Positions 27,122 to 38,000 of a stretch of 64,000 bases of DNA are shown here, piece after piece. The notes below the pieces were generated by a model, which searched no databases, was not told the origin of the DNA, and was given only the letters and a program-made list of their open reading frames with translations. Location of the stretch: positions 57,364,975 to 57,428,974 of the forward strand of contig JACSVZ010000007.1 in assembly GCA_014706295.1 (NCBI GenBank). Direction: 5' to 3'. The translations under genes and the position numbers were made by a program. Each line of letters opens with the position of its first letter. Position 1 is the stretch's first letter. Source of the stretch: Lycocorax pyrrhopterus obiensis (lineage: Eukaryota > Chordata > Aves > Passeriformes > Paradisaeidae).

Positions 27122-27750
27122 ACTCACAGAATCACACAATCAATCAGGTTGGAAAAGACCTCTAGGACCACTGAGTCCAACCTGTGACTGAACACCACTT
27201 CGTCCACCAGACCATGGCACTGAGTGCCATGTCCAGCCTTTCCTTAAACACCTCCAGGGATGGTGACTCCACCACTGCCCTGGGCAGTCCATTCCAATGT
27301 CTAATCACTCTTTCTGTGAGGAAATTCTTCCTAATGTCCAACCTAAACCTCCCCCGGGGCAGGCGAAGACTATGTCCCCTCGTCCTGTCACTCGGGCCCT
27401 GGGAGAGGAGCGCGACCCCCACGTGGCTGCACCCTCCTGTCAGGGAGTTGTAGAGTGGTAAGGTCCCCCCTGAGCCTCCTCTTCTCCAGGCTAAACAACC
27501 CCAGACTTGTGCTCCAGACCCTTCCCCAGCTCCGCTGCCCTTCTCTGGATGTGGTCCAGCCCCTGGATGTCCTTCCTGAATTGAGGGGCCCAGAAATGGA
27601 CACAGCATCGAGGTGTGGCATCACCAATGCCCAGTGGGATGATCAGTTTCCTGGTCCCGCTGGCCACACTATTCCTGATAGAGGCCAGGAAGCCACTGGT
27701 CTTCTTGCCCACTTGGGCACACCTTGGGCTCATGTTCCGCCGCTGCCGAC
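27122..27750 (-). mobile_element. CR1 LINE, 3' portion, 5'-truncated
   Basis: The minus-strand copy starts at its 3' end with the TCACAGAATCACACAATC tail. It reads back through the 3' UTR and the end of the ORF2 reverse transcriptase. Decayed peptides on the minus strand include SGFLASIRNSVASGTRK, CCVHFWAPQFRKDIQGLD and [14 protein letters not shown], which are typical CR1 ORF2 C-terminal blocks. Frameshifts split it, so it is not functional. It lies in BRF1 intron 1, 259 bp from exon 1, in the same orientation as the gene. Confidence 0.9.
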
Positions 27751-27785
27751 GAGCATGCCCAGGTCCTTTTCCGCTGGGTCGCTCA

Positions 27786-27960
27786 TCCTTGTGCCCTATC
27801 CTTGATCCCACACCTCTCAGAGCCCCTTCACCCTGTCCCTGCCCACGCCTCTTCCAGCACCCTTTCCCTTCTGCCATGCTCCCCATCCCCGCAACACCCT
27901 CTCTTCATACACCGCCCGCTATTCCCCACACCCCGCTCCCTGTGCCCCCGGGCCCCCTCT
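27786..27960. repeat. C-rich tract, part 2 (other side of CR1)
   Basis: The same C-rich, G-poor texture (CCCCTTCACCCTGTCCCTGCCC) resumes after the CR1 copy that ends near 27750 and runs into the CpG island. Together with 26220-27121 it suggests one older tract interrupted by a CR1 insertion. Confidence 0.5.
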
Positions 27961-27970
27961 CCGCACGCCG

Positions 27971-27991
27971 CCCCCCGCCCCGCCCCGCCCC
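27971..27991 (-). other. G-quadruplex-type motif just inside intron 1
   Basis: On the minus (sense) strand there are four G-runs of 4, 4, 4 and 6 bases separated by single C loops. They sit 17 nt after the exon 1 donor. The plus strand shows the matching C-runs, which are also GC-box (CCGCCCC) sites. Single-base loops favour a stable parallel quadruplex in DNA or in the nascent RNA. This is structure prediction by eye, not measured. Confidence 0.7.
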
Positions 27992-28008
27992 AGCCCGGCC
28001 GCACTCAC

Positions 28009-28195
28009 CGTCCAGCGACACGAACTGTCCCACGGCGGAGGAGCCGCCGCCGCTGTTCTCCACGAACTGCACCTCGGACACGATGATGTTGTCCTCCAGC
28101 ACCGACCCGCAGCCCGTGCACACCGCGTCCCCGCGCGCCGCGTCCACCTCGATCTCCGCGCACCCGCAGGCGCCGCACACCCGCCCGCCCGGCAT
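28009..28195 (-). CDS. BRF1: BRF1 coding exon 1 (TFIIIB subunit, zinc ribbon)
   Basis: BRF1 is the TFIIB-related subunit of TFIIIB. It acts in the nucleus with TBP and BDP1 to place RNA polymerase III on tRNA, 5S and related genes. The exon encodes 62 residues plus one base of codon 63. The zinc ribbon is visible as C7-x2-C10 and C26-x2-C29, with an extra cysteine at residue 12. It is followed by the family block [16 protein letters not shown] (residues 31-46) and [10 protein letters not shown] (about 54-63). The ATG at 28195-28193 is chosen because the family starts a few residues before the first cysteine pair, and because A is at -3 (CAGGATGC). The frame stays open upstream to 28564, but that part is GC-driven and unlike the family. 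The exon ends in a strong donor, GACG|GTGAGT (intron from 28008), in phase 1. Compared with the human protein as I recall it, the N-terminus is one residue longer. The identification is by recognition of the family, not by a search. Confidence 0.96.
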
Positions 28196-28337
28196 CCTGC
28201 CCGCCGCACCGGGACGGGCCCGGCCGCCGCCCCCGCCGCTCCCGCCGCCCGGCACAGCCCGGCCCGGGCCCGGCGCAGGCCTCGCTCGCCGGCACCGGCA
28301 CGGGGAGGAGCGCGGCAGCCGCCGCCACCCCGCCCGC

Positions 28338-28347
28338 TCTCGCGAGG
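28338..28347. promoter_or_regulatory. TCTCGCGAG palindromic promoter element
   Basis: TCTCGCGAGG matches 9 of 10 bases of the TCTCGCGAGA element, known from CpG-island promoters of housekeeping genes and bound by BANP. It lies about 143 bp upstream of the BRF1 ATG, a plausible place for a core-promoter element. Binding is inferred only from the motif. Confidence 0.5.
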
Positions 28348-28464
28348 CTTCGCCCGCCGCGCCCGCCCCTCCGGAGCGCTCCTCCCTCAGCGCCCGCCCG
28401 GGCCCGCGTCTCTCGGGGAGCGGCCTCTCGCTGGCTTCCGTTCGCCCCCCGACACCTGTTTGCA

Positions 28465-28606
28465 GCCCTCTGCCGTATGGGCAGGGACGCCTTCCGCCAG
28501 GCCGGGCTGCCCAAAGCCCCGTCCAGCCTGACCCTGAACATTCCCGGGGATGCGGCATCCGCACGTTCTCTGGGGAACCTGTGCCGGGGCCTTAGCACCC
28601 TCCGGG
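28465..28606 (-). mobile_element. CR1 fragment at edge of CpG island
   Basis: The segment matches the CR1 3' UTR read in antisense (TGGGCAGGGACGCC, then CAAAGCCCCGTCCAGCCTG, then GGGGATGCGGCATCC, then CTGTGCC). It is unusually rich in intact CpGs for a repeat. It ends at GCACCCTCC, exactly where the fragment at 28760-29050 picks up the CR1 sequence, so the two appear to be one interrupted copy. It lies about 270 bp upstream of the BRF1 start codon. Confidence 0.8.
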
Positions 28607-28759
28607 CATCAGTCGATTTCATCAATCAAATTCATCGATCAAATCTATTCAATCGTTATGTAATGCTGAGATAAGAGTTTTTGAAGCCTAATGAATTTAG
28701 TTCATTAAAGCACTTTGAGCCCTGCCTGACAAAGGCAGCATAACGTTGAAGTCTGGTGG
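28607..28759. other. AT-rich insert splitting a CR1 copy
   Basis: About 150 bp of non-CR1 sequence separates two collinear CR1 pieces. It contains ATCAATC/ATCGATC-like short repeats near 28620-28656. The pentamer GGCAT occurs at both edges (28605-28609 and 28758-28762), which could be a target-site duplication but could also be chance. I do not recognise the insert. Confidence 0.4.
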
Positions 28760-29050
28760 CATGGCCACAGTAAAGAGTTTTTTGCTAGTATTTAATCTAA
28801 ACCTACTCTCTCTCACTTTGAATCCATTCCCCCTTGTCCTGTCACTACGTCCCCTTGCAAATAATCTCTCTCCATCTTTCTTGTAGGCTCCTTTCAGGTA
28901 CTGGAAGGCTGCAATTAGGTCACCCCAAAGCCGCCTTTTTTCCAGGCTGAACAACCCCCATTCTCCCAGCCTTTCCACATAGGAGAGGTGCTCCATCCCT
29001 CTGATCGTTTTGGTGGCCTCCTCTGGACTTGGTCCAAGGGGTCCATGTCC
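28760..29050 (-). mobile_element. CR1 fragment, ORF2 end and 3' UTR
   Basis: The minus-strand copy carries decayed CR1 ORF2 C-terminal peptides: [35 protein letters not shown] and [12 protein letters not shown]. It continues the fragment at 28465-28606 across the AT-rich insert. A second CR1-type tail word (TCATAGAATCACTGAATC) begins at its right end near 29058, but no further CR1 body is clear beyond it. Confidence 0.88.
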
Positions 29051-29073
29051 TCAGTGATTCATAGAATCACTGA
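29051..29073. repeat. Perfect 10-bp inverted repeat, 3-nt loop
   Basis: TCAGTGATTC and GAATCACTGA flank the loop ATA. It lies at the right end of the CR1 fragment and includes a CR1-tail-like word, so it may be a junction of two CR1 ends rather than a functional hairpin. Confidence 0.6.
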
Positions 29074-32000
29074 ATCAAATAACTCAGTTTTCATCCAAGT
29101 TATTGCTCACTTCAGCACTCAACCCACATGTAGCAAATCAGCACCATAACACAGATGGGAAGGAAGCTGAGCAGAATAGCTGCTGTAGCTGGATGTTTGT
29201 ATAGACTTCCATCTGTCAGCTTTTGGAATGCACAATTAATGCAGAAACAGAACATTTCACCTTATAAACCTCAATACTGTCAGTATCTGTCTTCCACCAA
29301 ATGACTCAGATGCAGCCAGGTATCAGGTACAGGCCTCCATGAAGTGACCGGGTACATGGTACAAAATGACTTGCACATTTAGAGGCACACTGGGGCACAC
29401 ATTAAAGCAATGTCCTTCCACACAGAAAGCTGAGCATCTTATAGGCCTGAAATTATGTCAAATGCCTAAAAATTTTAAGGTTCTGTGCTTTTGAAAAGAA
29501 AAATAGCAGTATCATTATGGAGATTGTACCACTATGTACACAGTCGGTCTTCTTTTTTTTATTATATTCACAGAGGTGTACTTGTTAAAATAAGAACGTT
29601 GGGTGTCTCCAGATTCCTTCTGCTTCTGGAGGCTATTTCCTTCCTGAAGTTCCTCCTGCTGATAATGAGGTAATGAGTGCCGCAGTAGCCAAGCATGAGC
29701 TCACAAAATTATACATGGTGTAGATAGTATCAGGGGAAAATTTTATTCCTGATAAACGATCCCTTATAGGCTCTGACAAAGGCCAGCACGAACACAAGAA
29801 ATCCTGCAGTGAGCAGTTTTGAAATACCTTTCCATTAAAAAGTTTCTTCTTATCTCACTTAGGTAGAGACTAAAGTAGTCCTGTCGCATGAGGACTTAGG
29901 TTTTACATCCCTTTGAAAACTGCTGATGCTTCAATTAAGTGTTGCAAGACTTTTCTGTGAGTCCCAGAGTGTTTCACTTTGAATGTGAGCAGCAGAGGGT
30001 CCTTGTGAGAGCATAAGGTACAGCTGCTGTCCAAAGAAAGTATCTCATTTAATGTCATACTGAAGAAGGATGTGTGTTTTAATTTTTATCTTCTTATAAG
30101 GTGATGTTAGTGACGATGAAATAAAATGGGTTCCCAGTCCAGAAGACTTCAGTCTTTGCCTCCCACTCATGAAAGCTTTCATATATGATACCCCTTAAAT
30201 ATTTCAAACATTTCCATAGGACTGTTTTCTACAAGCCAAAATGTAAGTAATTTTCCACCTCTGTAAGTTCTTTGCCCTTTCTGCTTGCTAGAGGATTGAC
30301 TAAACTTCTTTTGACCTATAGCATTGAGCTTGCTGAATGAATAACCCATAGGTTGGTTCATTTAGGCTAAAAAAATAACAAACTTTTAGTAAATTGTCCT
30401 AAGCCTGAGAGTAAGAGCTGGTCATTTAAAAATTTGTATTGACAAAGCTCTTTCCCTGCATTATTTTGCCCTTTCAGTTAAGAGGAGGAAAGGACCTGTT
30501 TTCCATTTCACCCACTCATATTCAACACCTCTTATTTTCACTCCTAAGTGTGCCAAAAAGTGGTGATCAGGATGTCTGTTAGCCCAGGCCAACCAATTTC
30601 CTTCCTGCTGTGCCTCCAAAAACATCAAATACAATCCACCTGTGGGTGTACGGTTTTGACATTCAGTTGTTGAGGTTTCAGAGAGAGGAACTGTTCTCAT
30701 TTGCTTGAAAATTATATTTTTATTTTTTCTACTGCCCTTACAACATCAGCAGGAATGCAAATGGGCTGTACAAATCCAGACCGAAGTGTGAGGGAATCCT
30801 GTTCTGCTCCTGCAAATGCTGTGCAGCACAACAGGGAATACGCCAGGGCAAGCCGATGACACGTTATTGTACTTCCACAAGAGATGGATCCTCCTCTGTG
30901 AACATAAAGATTTGGAAGCAGATACTTCAGTGTCATGTGACAGAAAAGCCAGAGCCTTTCTGGCTTTTTGGTCATAACTCAGCTTTCTGGGAACTCAGTT
31001 TCCCAACACACCAGCCTGCATGGGAAGTTTTTACTTTTTATGTGGGGTGAACAAAGCTTAATCCCTTAACTTGATCAGCTTCTGTGAGCATCCTCAGCTC
31101 TCTGGCATTTCAGCTGGAATTGTTCCTCTTAAAGTCATGCCTAAGAGCATTGATGAAGTCACTCAAGAAGTTTGAAAATGCACACAAAACTTGAGGCAAA
31201 AGACAAGCAGAGGAGGCCTTTTTTGGTTTTGGACAGTCCAAGATAAGGCACAAACTATGCACTCAACCTGAAAATTTACACGTTGGAGATGAAGTCATAG
31301 GGTTATTAGATAAAGGGAAAAAAGTATTTCGAAATGAATTAACCTAATAAGGAGATAGCAAGTGGACACTTTTTTTTGCCTGTGTCAGTGCGAGCTGTAG
31401 CATTCGGCTACACTAGTGATGGACACGAGGGGGCACCCAAGGAAATGAAATCGTCGAGGAGCTGCAATTCTCCCAAAGTTCAGACTGATTTTCCATGTTT
31501 TCCTTTTTTTTTGTTTGGTTGTTGTTGTTGGTTTTTTTTGTCTGCGTCTTTTGTAATTATTTCGTCACATTGTTTTCATGACGCTCATCAATGACTGGTA
31601 ATTGAAAAAACTTTGGGGGGAACATTCTGAGAAGAAGAGATTTTAGCATCTACTAAATCACGCCACTTGCTGTCCAGATAGCGCTTGATAGCTGAGCTTG
31701 ATTCCTGAGTATGTGGCAGAGACCCCGTGGCTTTCCCAGTTACTTTCCCAGGATCTGTGCCTGGTACAATTCTTACCACATGAGGACAGCAGAAAGCACA
31801 AATTCTGTCGCTTAGAAAATCTGCTGAGAAATTGGCAGAGGAAAAGTCCAAAGATACTGAGCACAAAGATCCAGAAGCTACCACCACTTGAGGAAGTTTC
31901 CATCAGCTGGAAGCTGTGAGCAGCTATTTTGCTCTGAACATCTGCCCCTGCCAACACACCACTTGAAAATGCATGACTGATCAGTGGGTGCTTTTAAGAA

Positions 32001-35000
32001 GGATGTAAGCAAGGTAAAAATAGATGTGCCCTCCTAGTTTCTAGCAATCTGCAACTTAAGGATTCACCAGCTGAAGGCTCATACCCACTAGCAGACATTT
32101 TACCTCTTTAATCAAATTTTTATCTGTTATGCTTTCAAGAACTACAGCATTTGGTGCTTTGAGATGTATCACAGTATAGTTGGGTAGCACGTGAAAAAGT
32201 TTAAAAATGGTCCAAACATTTCACTTGGCAATCCTGAGTTCTTGTGCTATAGTCAGTGGTGAAGGGTTGCTCCCATCACACCTCTTTCATGTCAGCTGGG
32301 CTTTTTTACTCCTGTTTTATAGCTTCCCTCAATCACTTCACAAGAGCAACTCTTTCTCCAGATAAGTAGTGTGATGCTAATCAGACAGTCCTAACACAAA
32401 ATAATCTGTTCAGGGAATCATTTAGGAGGAAACCCTTTTTAGTGAAACATCGGTTATGTTCTGCACTGAATAACTGCAGGCCTCCGTCTCTTGGGAATGT
32501 AAGCACAGGCAAATATTCCTGTAAAAATGCAACTCTGCTTGTCTGCAGCTCTCATATTCTGAAATTTATTTATTAAAACATTAAAGGATTCATCACTCAC
32601 CATCAGAGAACCATTCCAGTCAGCCAGCTGCCTGTTTAAGCAACTGTCTGCCTAAGGAAAATGAACTGAACTGAGGAAATGCCTGGTTACAGGTGCCAAT
32701 TTTGTGTGCACACTTGATACTTTGATGCAAATACATCTTCTATATAGGCTAAAAATGAGGCCTTCACTAAATATTGATACTCATGCAAGGGAAAAAAACC
32801 AGGGACTTGACACTGAATGGTTCTGCATACTCAAACACAGAAGCAAACCACAGATCTTACAGAGAGTTCCTATTGTTTTCCCAAATTTGGAACAGAAAGC
32901 CAGAAATTCAGACTAAATGAGTTGGAAGCATATAAAAAATTAAATATGAGCCTCCTTTAGTTCTGAAGAAAAAGTAGCTGTGCGAGGGTTCATTATCTGC
33001 TTTAGCATCAAGGTGAATTCAATGTAGTAAATTCAGTGCAGTTAAAAAGTATATATACTGTAAAATATGTAAAGTACCTAAGATAGTGCTGACCATTTAT
33101 AAATTATACCTGGCAAGTTACAAATAGGAGAAAAGACAGCCACTTAAACAGGATTTCACTAGCGTTGGATCAGGACATTAAAAACCCTGCTGTCACCAGG
33201 TAGTATTAATAAATAAACCTTCTTTATTGGCATTTCTTAGGCAGAAGTCTGCCATAATCAGAATGAGTGTGCTGGCGTGGATGAAGAGTATGCCAGTCAA
33301 GTGTTATTGAAGACCATGAAATGTCTGTGTGTCAACATAGACTCAAAATTGTGTATTTTTTAATGTCATGAATCATCAGGGACTCCCTTCAGACTGAAAC
33401 CTGCAGAGATAAGAGAGAACATTGCTGTAGCCACACTCAAGCCTCTGCTTTTGCCAGCATGGAAGAAAAGCTGGAAGCAGGGTAAGGAACACAGTGTCCT
33501 CCTTCCCTCAGCCCGTTAATACCAGGGAAAGTTACGATGGAGCAAGCAGCTTGGCTAAGTACAGGCTGGCCTGTGGGTGAGGCCAGTTCTCTCCTATTTG
33601 GGTCATAGAGGACATCAAAGAATTGTCCTTTGAATGAGCCATGTGTCATTGCCTGCTTTTCTGACAGGAGAGTCCCAGTGCCTCAAATATGCCAAAGTTT
33701 TCCCAGTGCCAAAGAAACCATTAGTCAAAACTACAAGTTGCTGTCTACTGTCTAAAGCTATGAGCAGGCTAAATAAAAACACCATTAGACTTAGAGAAGT
33801 CACAGTACAATAATTTCCTGTCACTGGAGAATTTTCAAGAATTTGGCAGATTTCCTAGTTTGAATTAGTCGGATAAATTAGACAAGTAACATTTTTCAGA
33901 GGGCAGACATAAAAATGTCTTGAGTAAATCAAGCTGTTTCATACCAATAATTTGAGTCAGCCTAAATTAGAAAAAAAAAAATCACTGATATTTTCTTTAA
34001 ATGTGCAGTTATCAAAGGGTAAAATCTGCCACAATTTTCAAAATGAAACATTTATCATCAGTTTAGGTCTCAATGAGTGCATTTTTTTTTTTTAATTCTA
34101 AAATAGTTTGAGAGAAAAATTTTAGTGCTGTGCAAGCACATCTTTCCTTCCCCACTCTTACCACAAGGTAGAAAGTTTCTTAAACAGGACCCATCCCCAA
34201 AGAGGCAATCTTGCCATTTCTTCAGAAAGAAGGCCACATCAGTAGCAGAAAGGGGGAATGCTGTCACTACAGCCGTGCCAGTCTCTGCTTTACTCAGAAA
34301 GAGCTGTGATCACCTCTCTCCTCTGTATTTTACAGTTCACCTTACTTAGTTGGGAATTGGGAGCCACAGAACTGATGGTGTGAGTGAGGGACAGGTCTGG
34401 GAATTAACACTTCCCTGGGAGGATCAGTCGGTTCACATCTCTTGGCTCTCTGTTTCCAAGTGCTGCAGATTCAGACTACCACATGTCCCCATTAAAATCA
34501 CAGTTTTGAGTTGTTCTCCTTCCCCATCTCATGAGTTAAACACGGGGTTTTTTCAGTAAATTAAAAGTGGGAATCTGATATAACAATATGCCAGTAAGAT
34601 CTGGAGCCTTTGGCTTGCCCTTCCATTGTCTGTGCTTCAATCAGTCAGCTCACACCAAGATTATAAAAAACCTGACCCAGGAGTTTACAGTCTGAAGCCC
34701 AAATTGAACAGAGCAGTCAGCAGATTATGTATTCGACCAAACAATGAGGTCTTCAGTCCCTTTTTGAACCAGTTTTCATTAGAGGGGTTATGTTTGTATC
34801 ATATTGCTGAGAATTACACAAAACCATTATTTTTGAAATGAGTACAGTAGACAACAGTGGTGTCAATAATGCAAGTTGTTAGTAAAGTGTGTGTATTTAT
34901 AGCAGCATGAGAAGTATTTCAGAGAGCTCTAAGCATGTTCAATTCCACACCCACAAGCGTGCAGCATTTCAGAAAATGTAAGGCTCAACTACTAGATGTT

Positions 35001-38000
35001 TTCCTTTGGAAGGGAAAGCTAGAAGAGGATCTTCCCACACATTTTTTACCTATGATATTTTACAGATATTAAGCCCCTACTGAAAGGGCCTTTATATATG
35101 ATGTCAGTAGACAGGATGTCCAAAAAAGAATAAAATTATAGTGTTGGCATTTCTAACAAATAAACTATCTTCCCTTCCTAGTTTATCCCATTCTAAACAG
35201 TAACTGTGGAACTTTCTTCCTAATAAAGCTTTAGAGCTACTACCATGACTTCTCACCCAGGCTACAGAAATACTATCCAGATGACCAAAGATTTTGTAAT
35301 GCAGCAAGCTGCAACAAATATCCAGCTGAAACAGCAATTTAGTGGACTTGGAGCAAAAACAAACTATTTTTATGGCATATAAAATTATGAGGAGCCTTTC
35401 CCAATATATACTGTGACTAATGATCATCAGCCTGTGCACCAATGACACTTTAGCCACTCCCTCTGTGGTCACCTTTCATTTGCAACCATCAAGTCTGCTA
35501 AAAACAAGAGGAAAAATTGCAGTTTAAAAGTGAGATTTTATCAGGTTTCCCAGACAGAACCAGATTGGGAAAGAAGAGAAAAAGAAAACTTCCTCTCATA
35601 GTTGAAGGAGTAAATGAGCAACTAATAAACATTCTAATTTAATAAGTGCACATATCCTGCTAACAAATTTTCTTTTGAATAACAGAACCGAAAGGTTGAT
35701 GTGGTGTTTTGGTTTTGGTTTGGTTTGATTTTTTCCAAAGAGTAAAAGTAAGTCCCACAATTAAATTATAGCAATAATGGAAAAAAAATTGAACAATGTC
35801 CACATAAAGTTTAAGCTGGGAAATCACAAGGAAAATACTCATTTTCCAGTTCAGAAATAAAATCCTAACGTGCTGATTTATGTTCCCTCCACACCATTTT
35901 TCATTCAGTGAAAACAGCACTGGCCTGCATTGACAATTCTCTTGAAAAGCCCATGAACCTTGAGCAGCATTGCTGAAATCCTGCATTTCTGCCCTAACAA
36001 GCCTGGCAGCCTGGACAGAGCTGATGTAACTGGCTCCAGACACGTATTCTCCACGTCAACAGAGCTTTGCTTTCCTATCGTGACATGGGGGGACACTGAC
36101 ATGAGGGCACAGCTTACCCTGGGTCCCCCACATGTCTTCATCAGCCCAATCCAATCCAGCAAGTTCTGTGATTGAAGGTGAGGCTTTTTTCAGCCAAACT
36201 CCTCTGCAGGCGAGCTCACAGCGCACGTTCTGTGGTACCAGGCCATGGCCTCTTTCCTTCTGCACCGCTGCCCTCCTGCACCACGATCCGTGGATCCAGC
36301 TACCTCTGCACTGCGGGGTCTTGGAGGGAAAGCCAGGCTAGGGGGTGTCATCTAGCTCCATGCAATTCCACTGGGTAGCTCATGCATTGTTTTCAATCTG
36401 TTATTTGCCACGGGATCACGACCCGTCAGAGTTTTCCACCATCCATAACACTGCTGCTTTGGCCTGTCACTGTCACATAATCCTACCTAGGTGACATTTC
36501 CTCCTGGGTGTAAGAGGCTTTGTACTAGAAAAGGTCGTGAGAGACCAAAATGACAAAAACTAGCCAGCCCTGAGGAGGTCTGGGAGAGCAGCACAGTGCT
36601 GATCAGGACATTCACAGATATAACACCCTCCAGCTGCCGAGCCTTCTGGGAAAACTTCATCAGAATGGGAATCTTAATGTAAACAAATGACTACTTCTGG
36701 ATTCTTCCAGGCCAGCAGGCCAGAACAGGTAAATATCTATTATCTCAGCATTCCAGCAACTATTAGAAATACACTGATAGGTTTCAATCACGCTAAATAA
36801 TTAACAGCAAGGAGGGGAGTTTCAGGTATTGTGTTACAACAGGTGCTAAAGGAATATGAGCTCCTTCGGAGGCAAAGTTTGGCATGACAGTCAACTTTTT
36901 CCATGACACATACTAGAAAGCACAGAAACACAATCAGCAAGGCCATTTTCTTGCTTCAAGACTCAATATTTGAACAAATGAATCACTGATACATGCTTCA
37001 GATATTCCTACGCTAAGACTAGATTATAAGTCATATGTATGAAATCCACTCCTGCCCTATCAGCTGCCTGCGACAGCTTTTTCCAAATACTGACCTAGAG
37101 AATGTCTGGTATGTTCAGACTGATCTAAGAAGTCTGGATTTTATATTCATGATCCCAATTTGTAAGCACGTCACACAAATGGACTTGTCTCAGCACTGAT
37201 TTCAAGAACTAAGGAAAATGCAGCAACAGAAGCAGCTTTGCTGGTCCATTAGCTGAAGGAGCCAGATTTCATCAGATGTATAGGCTTCCATTGCTTTAGT
37301 AAAGAGAAAACACAGATTTTTCTGGTGGCATCTGAGTACAAAATAAAGAGTTAATGACTGAAACTGTTAAATATGTGCTATTCATTAGTACATGCAAGGG
37401 GAAGTGTAGAAAAGATCTGTTATAGGTGCTGTAATGACTAAGATAAGGGTCTAAGATTCAGAAAAGCTGGATATAATTGCAGGCTCTGACACAGACTTTT
37501 TTTATGTCCTTGGGCTACTCACCAGATACTGCCAAGCCCAAGTTATCCAGCTATACAATGAAGATATGTTTAATTAAAGCCCCCTACTCTATTTTGGTTG
37601 GCTCTCCTATATTGTTACGCAGAGACATGGACCAAGAGGGAGATTTCTTTGACCATGAAGGAAGGGAGGGATGAGGTGTAAGAATCCTTTCAAAGATGAA
37701 TGTGATTTGATCCAAGAAACAAGCAAAGCACACCTCTGGCAAGCCTGGGGGCTGAAGGAGAGGCTTCATCCATGCAGGTGGCATGGAGTGGAGCTGGGGG
37801 ACAGGAATTGCTGTTGGGAGCATTAGCACTGTAGGGACAACAGACCCACCTGGGAGGAGGTTGTAGGTTTTACTATCAAAGCCAGACTCATCTCCTCTAA
37901 CTTAAATCAGTGCTACAATGATTTGCACAAGAAAAACAGCTGGTTCTGAAACCAAAATAGCTGCTTAGTCAAGGGCATATTCCAGGGCTTGAATCATCTT

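Larger units (their letters stand above)
13989..28008 (-). other. BRF1: BRF1 intron 1
   Basis: This 14,020-bp intron lies between the two coding exons. It begins GTGAGT at 28008 and ends in TAATAG at 13989. From its 5' end it holds a G-rich quadruplex-type motif, the two halves of a C-rich (transcript G-rich) repeat tract with a CR1 between them, and further CR1 copies at 25.3, 23.8, 22.3-23.7 and 16.9-17.5 kb. No conserved additional BRF1 exon is needed, because exons 1 and 2 join in frame and without loss of known protein sequence. Confidence 0.9.
27940..28480 (-). promoter_or_regulatory. CpG island promoter of BRF1
   Basis: The interval is very GC-rich and dense in CpG, unlike the AT-rich surroundings. 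It contains the BRF1 start codon and upstream GC-box-like runs (CCGCCCCCGCC near 28230), as expected for a TATA-less housekeeping promoter. No TATA box is evident upstream of the ATG. The transcription start cannot be fixed from sequence alone and probably lies between about 28200 and 28450. Nothing coding is recognised on the plus strand here, so divergent transcription is possible but not shown. Confidence 0.8.

Noticed and set aside
28196..28564. In-frame N-terminal extension of BRF1 exon 1 (123 codons)
   Set aside because: The residues are unlike the BRF1 family, and the upstream end lies in a CR1 fragment. The family-like start with A at -3 is at 28195.
27615..28595. 326-codon plus-strand open frame across the CpG island
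   Set aside because: It is antisense to BRF1 exon 1 and to CR1 DNA, consists of Pro/Arg/Ala-rich residues from GC-rich sequence, and has no domain. Openness follows from base composition.
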